DNA from: Treponema sp.
GTDB lineage: Bacteria; Spirochaetota; Spirochaetia; Treponematales; Breznakiellaceae
DNA: 9,453 nt
Reading direction: 5' to 3'
Assembly (NCBI GenBank): GCA_031267115.1
Contig: JAIRZS010000254.1
Location: 1-9,453 of the forward strand
How positions within the stretch are numbered: position 1 is the first letter of the stretch; the number at the start of each line of letters is the position of its first letter. The position numbers were made by a program, and so were the translations under genes. The notes beneath the pieces are model-generated. The model saw only the letters and a list, made by a program, of their open reading frames with translations, was not told where the DNA came from and ran no database searches. Shown here piece by piece: positions 6,179 through 9,453 of the stretch.

Positions 6179-7461
6179 TGACGGCTAACGGGCTTTTTAC
6201 CGTCCGGATAGAACGAATCGCCTCGGGGGGCGCGGGGGTCGCCCGTATTCCCGTACCCGGCGGACCGGGCCGCCCGGCTGCAGACGGGAGTATGGCGGTT
6301 TTTACCGGCTTTACCGCGCCCGGCGATCTGGCCCGCGTCCGGATCAGATCCCTCCATAAAAACTGGGCCGAAGCGGAACTGGCCGGTATCGAGGAGGCTT
6401 CCCCCAGCCGCGTTACCCCGCCCTGTCCCTCTTACGGCCTCTGCGGGGGCTGTTCCCTCCAGCATCTGGAATACGGAGCCCAGCTTGCTGAAAAAGCGGC
6501 CATTCTGAAAGACGCGCTTGCCCGCATCGGCGGCTTCGATGCTTTGCCGGAGATCAGGATTGTCCCCTCCCCGCCCTACGCCTACCGGAACCGGGTCCGG
6601 CTCCACCGGGACCCTGAATCCGGGAAAATAGGGTTCAGGGGCAGAAAAAGCGGGGAAATTGTCCCGGCGGGGGACTGCCCGGTCGCCGTCGGCCGTATAC
6701 GCGATTTTCTGAAAAACAGCCGGGAAGAGGGGTCAGACCCCGGCCAGTTCGCGCTTTACGCGCGGGGGGATATCCTCCTTTGCGAGAGTTGCGGCGGCCC
6801 GCGAAAAAACGCCCCCGGAAGCGCCCCGGAAAATACGGGCGGCATTATAATGGAAGATGACGGCGTTTTATCTGGAATTCCGCGATACCCGGGCCGGGGG
6901 CGTATCCCGGTTTTGGACCGGGAGATAACAGCGGACGCGGGGCTGTTTTTTCAGAGCAACTCGGTGATGCTCGAAAAACTTATCCCCGGCCTGCTTTCCG
7001 CGTCCGAAAAGGCGGACCCCCGGCTGCCGGCGGCGGACATTTACTGCGGGGTGGGAACCTTTGCCGTGTTTTTGCAGGACAGGTTCGAACGGCTCGATCT
7101 TGTCGAGGAAAACAGAACGGCCCTGGGCCTGGCGCGGCAAAATACCGGAGGCAGGGGCCGCCGGTATTTTGCCGGGAAAGATGACGACTGGGTACGGGAA
7201 ATCCTGCGCGGAAAGCCGGGCGGCTACGGTTTCGCGGTAGTCGATCCGCCAAGGCGGGGGCTTTCGCGCCTGATCCGGGAATATCTGGCCGGGAACGGGC
7301 CGCCGGTACTGGCCTATGTTTCCTGCGATCCCGCGTCCCTGGCCCGTGACTGCAAGGTACTGGCAAACGGGGGGTACAGGCTGGAATCCCTCGCGTTTTA
7401 TGATTTTTACCCCCAGACCGCTCATATTGAGAGTCTGTCGGTACTGACGAGGGAAAAATGA
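6178..7461 (+). CDS. rlmD: 23S rRNA (uracil-C5)-methyltransferase, RlmD/RumA type
   Basis: S-adenosylmethionine-dependent enzyme that makes 5-methyluridine in 23S rRNA. The 427-residue protein has an N-terminal TRAM-like RNA-binding domain (about 5-70) followed by a [4Fe-4S] ligand set: Cys83, Cys89 and Cys92 (CPSYGLCGGC) plus Cys167 (GDCPVA). The catalytic domain has FFQSN (257-261), the SAM loop DIYCGVGTF (287-295), DPPRRGL (356-362), the nucleophile Cys383 in YVSCDPASLARD, and general-base Glu418 in HIESL. The TRAM domain plus Fe-S cysteines favour RlmD (E. coli U1939) over TrmA or RlmC, but the exact target uridine is uncertain, and related enzymes can have dual sites. The ATG at 6178 is used because it opens directly into the TRAM domain; a TTG at 6130 would put the start inside the opposing hydrolase gene. 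A loop around 176-235 is polar and low-complexity, holds an extra CxxC (Cys202, Cys205) and includes the palindrome-encoded GSDPG. The next gene overlaps its stop. Confidence 0.93.
   Translation: MTANGLFTVRIERIASGGAGVARIPVPGGPGRPAADGSMAVFTGFTAPGDLARVRIRSLHKNWAEAELAGIEEASPSRVTPPCPSYGLCGGCSLQHLEYGAQLAEKAAILKDALARIGGFDALPEIRIVPSPPYAYRNRVRLHRDPESGKIGFRGRKSGEIVPAGDCPVAVGRIRDFLKNSREEGSDPGQFALYARGDILLCESCGGPRKNAPGSAPENTGGIIMEDDGVLSGIPRYPGRGRIPVLDREITADAGLFFQSNSVMLEKLIPGLLSASEKADPRLPAADIYCGVGTFAVFLQDRFERLDLVEENRTALGLARQNTGGRGRRYFAGKDDDWVREILRGKPGGYGFAVVDPPRRGLSRLIREYLAGNGPPVLAYVSCDPASLARDCKVLANGGYRLESLAFYDFYPQTAHIESLSVLTREK
6729..6741. repeat. Second copy of the GGGGTCAGACCCC palindrome, inside rlmD
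   Basis: Identical to 5102-5114, with identity continuing three more bases. It is in frame and encodes the end of EEGSDPG (residues 183-189) in a polar loop between the Fe-S region and the methylase core, where an insertion would be tolerated. Confidence 0.75.
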
Positions 7462-9293
7462 CATTTCACCCATTGAGGGCCGCCGGCATCTGCCTGTTAT
7501 TCTGCGCCCTTCAGTATCTTCCCGCGAGAGACAATTCCGCTGCGGGACGGGAAAGCGCCCGGTCCCTGACGCCGCTCTGGCGCCAGGCCATGGACGGGAC
7601 CATGATCGGCCCCCCCCTGATAGAGGCGGGCCTTATTACCGTGGTAAGCGACGGGGGGACCCTCCGTTCCTACAGCACCCTGGGAAACCACCTCTGGACT
7701 TTCAGCGCCTACGGGCGGCTCAGCCCCTATCTTGGCCGGTCCCCGGACGGCACTACCTATATATGCAGGAATACCGGCATTCTTATCGCGATAAACCGCG
7801 CCGGCCGGGAGCTTTGGCGGCGGAAACTGGAAGAACCGCTTGCCGCCCCGGTAATCTCGGGCTGGGACGGAAGGGTGTTTCTTTTTACCGCAAAACACAT
7901 TTACTGCTTCAACGCCGCGGGCTACCCCCTTTGGACAAAAAGCCTGGAATCGCCCATTGGCTTTGGCCCCGTTATGGACAGCGGCGGCGGCTTTACCATG
8001 CTGCTTGAAAACGGAACCGTACTTGAAGGGAACGCTTTCGGGAAAATTGCCGTCCGGGAGCTTCCGCCCGAATCAATTTTCGGGGAGGAAGATGAAAGCA
8101 GCCCCCCCCGGAGAGCGGGCGGCTCCGGCCGCAGGAGGCAGAGGGAAAGCCCCGCCCGGAAACCCCTCCCGGCCCTTAAGATGGCCCTTCCCCTGGAAGG
8201 GCGGGCGCTGCTCCTCCTCTACAGCGAGGGGAGCGCCGTACTCCTGCCGGGCAGCTGGGACGCGGCGTCCGGCGCGGTAAGGGCGGAGATCCTTTCCAAT
8301 ATCGGGGGAACCCCTGCCGCGGGTATAAGCCGGGGGAACCGGGCGGCGGTAATGCTTGCCGGCGGAAGGCTTGTCTTTATCGGCGGGGAAAGCGACCGGG
8401 GGCGCGGGCCGGACATTCTCTGGTCGGCCGAAACCCACGCCGGAAACGCGGGCAGCGCGGAGGCAAAGCTTGTTTACCACGAACAGGGAATCTACGTGCT
8501 GTCGAAAACCGGGATTACCGGCTTTTCCGAAAGCGGGGAAAGGATCCTTTCGTTTAACCTGCGGAATATCGCGGCCCTGCCGGCCCTGGACGAAGACGAG
8601 ACCCTTTACGCCGGGGGAAACGACTGGATACTCTACGCCTTCCGCCCGGAAGAAAAGAGGAGGCCCGCCCAGAGAAGCGCGGGGGCCCGGACGCGGAAAA
8701 GCTACGGCACCGCCGATCCCAGGCTTCCGTCGCTGGAACAGTACCCCTATGTTTTTGACGAAGCCGATATAGGTCAGGATTTGAAAGAAATAAACAGACG
8801 CGCCAGGGCCGGCGCTACCGGGGAACAGGAACGCCTGACCACCGCCTACCTTATGGAAATCGCCACAAACCTGAGGCGGAACACCCTCCCCCGGGAACCC
8901 GGCAGCGCCCCTCTGGCCCTCTACTACCGCGTCGAGGCCCTCAGGCTTCTCGGCCATATAGGCTCTAGGGAAACCATCCCCTTTCTCGCGCAAATCTGTT
9001 CCGCAGACCCGGAGCCGGCGGTAAGGGCCGCCGCCGCGTCCGCGATTGGCCGTATCGGGGTGGATCCCGAGGGAACAGCCCTCCGCGCCTTTACCGGCCT
9101 AATCTACCCGCCGGGCCGTTCGCAGGACGACCAGACCCTCCTTGCCGTCGCTTCGGCCATCGGCGCCCTCTGCCGTTTCTCCGGCCCCCCCCTCAGCGAT
9201 ACCGGCGCGAGGCTGCTGGTAGCCCTGCAAAGCGATCAGCGCTCCCTGGCGGTACAGCGCCGCGCCCGCCAGGAACTTTCCGCGATGCAGTAA
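7458..9293 (+). CDS. Secreted PQQ-like beta-propeller protein with C-terminal HEAT repeats (function unknown)
   Basis: Unnamed 611-residue protein. Residues 1-22 look like a signal peptide (hydrophobic 8-21, ending near YLPA), so it is probably periplasmic or surface-associated; there is no lipobox. Residues about 38-200 and 240-396 contain PQQ/WD-like blade motifs: GNHLWTF (76-82), GRELWRRKL (116-124), GYPLWTKSL (155-163) and GERILSFNL (360-368). Blade-start phrases such as PVISGWDGRVFLF and PALDEDETLYAGG precede some of them. The propeller is interrupted at 205-240 by a charged insert (EEDE, then a basic Arg-rich run). A second basic linker (397-414) leads to a helical region with HEAT-type repeats (about 485-600; for example ALRLLGHIGSRETIPFL and AVRAAAASAIGRIG). 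No catalytic site is visible; such architectures usually bind proteins. Its ATG overlaps the rlmD stop (ATGA), with GAGGG a few bases upstream, so it is translationally coupled to rlmD. Secretion makes a shared function with rRNA methylation unlikely. Confidence 0.88.
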   Translation: MTFHPLRAAGICLLFCALQYLPARDNSAAGRESARSLTPLWRQAMDGTMIGPPLIEAGLITVVSDGGTLRSYSTLGNHLWTFSAYGRLSPYLGRSPDGTTYICRNTGILIAINRAGRELWRRKLEEPLAAPVISGWDGRVFLFTAKHIYCFNAAGYPLWTKSLESPIGFGPVMDSGGGFTMLLENGTVLEGNAFGKIAVRELPPESIFGEEDESSPPRRAGGSGRRRQRESPARKPLPALKMALPLEGRALLLLYSEGSAVLLPGSWDAASGAVRAEILSNIGGTPAAGISRGNRAAVMLAGGRLVFIGGESDRGRGPDILWSAETHAGNAGSAEAKLVYHEQGIYVLSKTGITGFSESGERILSFNLRNIAALPALDEDETLYAGGNDWILYAFRPEEKRRPAQRSAGARTRKSYGTADPRLPSLEQYPYVFDEADIGQDLKEINRRARAGATGEQERLTTAYLMEIATNLRRNTLPREPGSAPLALYYRVEALRLLGHIGSRETIPFLAQICSADPEPAVRAAAASAIGRIGVDPEGTALRAFTGLIYPPGRSQDDQTLLAVASAIGALCRFSGPPLSDTGARLLVALQSDQRSLAVQRRARQELSAMQ

Positions 9294-9304
9294 TTACGGG
9301 CGCA

Positions 9305-9345
9305 TCCGCGGGCCAACCTGCCCATAGGGCAAGACGGCCCGCGGA
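9305..9345. repeat. Nested hairpin downstream of the propeller gene
   Basis: Outer perfect 10-bp stem TCCGCGGGCC (9305-9314) pairing with GGCCCGCGGA (9336-9345). An inner 5-bp stem, TGCCC (9319-9323) with GGGCA (9327-9331), closes on ATA. It starts twelve bases after the stop codon and has no T-run directly after it. Confidence 0.65.
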
Positions 9346-9360
9346 CCGGGCTATCCGCTT

Positions 9361-9392
9361 GTATCTTTTTTGCCTGCGGCAAAAAAGGATAC
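9361..9392. repeat. AT-rich hairpin with one-base bulge
   Basis: TTTTTTGCC (9366-9374) pairs with GGCAAAAAA (9378-9386) across TGC. Outside it, GTATC (9361-9365) pairs with GATAC (9388-9392), with one extra G (9387) bulged. The stem itself contains T6 and A6 runs, so it could act in either direction. Confidence 0.6.
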
Positions 9393-9411
9393 CGCTTCTA
9401 TCCCTTGCGCT

Positions 9412-9453
9412 GCTGTAAAACGGCATCCCTGCCGTTTTACAGCTTTGAGTTTT
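9412..9453 (+). terminator. Perfect 14-bp hairpin followed by T-rich tail, possible intrinsic terminator
   Basis: GCTGTAAAACGGCA (9412-9425) pairs perfectly with TGCCGTTTTACAGC (9430-9443) across TCCC, followed by TTTGAGTTTT at the window edge. The tail is T-rich but broken by GAG, and the stem is only moderately GC-rich. It could terminate the rlmD-propeller transcript; it could equally be one more member of the hairpin family. Confidence 0.45.

Noticed and set aside
8073..8993. Minus-strand open frame of 306 codons opposite the propeller gene
   Set aside because: Composition is typical of an antisense shadow, and the sense frame has propeller and HEAT motifs plus a translationally coupled start.

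Overview
The window is a GC-rich bacterial chromosome segment holding seven protein-coding genes and two non-coding stretches built from hairpins and short repeats. Gene content and style (penicillin-binding carboxypeptidase, AsnRS, Nim-like flavoprotein, PcnB-type nucleotidyltransferase, RlmD-type methylase, secreted PQQ-like propeller with HEAT repeats) fit a spirochaete of the Treponema / termite-gut treponeme type. That taxonomic call is an inference from protein style; no marker gene in the window proves it. There are no rRNA or tRNA genes, no transposase, no CRISPR array and no recognisable defence or toxin system.

Layout. Five genes lie on the minus strand (right to left): an alpha/beta hydrolase (5126-6142), pcnB (3846-5063), a Nim-like flavin protein (2729-3238), asnS (1229-2659) and a D-Ala-D-Ala carboxypeptidase that runs off the left edge (1-1226). 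Two genes lie on the plus strand, diverging from the hydrolase: an RlmD/RumA-type rRNA methyltransferase (6178-7461) and, overlapping its stop by four bases, a secreted propeller/HEAT protein (7458-9293). The non-coding stretch 3239-3845 holds a duplicated, degenerate block of about 100 bp flanking a run of small palindromes. The right end (9294-9453) holds three consecutive hairpins, the last of which could be a terminator.

How the genes seem to be organised. Three minus-strand genes that open a transcription unit (asnS, the Nim-like gene and the hydrolase) each have a sigma70-like promoter whose -10 box ends exactly six bases before an ATG, with no Shine-Dalgarno sequence. This geometry predicts leaderless mRNAs, and in two cases it moves the start to an internal, in-frame ATG. 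Two genes inside putative operons look different: pcnB has GGAGG before a TTG start, and the propeller gene has GAGGG before its overlapping ATG. This consistent split is the most interesting signal in the window. The genes are otherwise housekeeping: wall trimming (carboxypeptidase), tRNA charging (AsnRS), RNA 3' end metabolism (PcnB), rRNA methylation (RlmD) and probable lipid or ester hydrolysis. I found no convincing undescribed multi-gene system.
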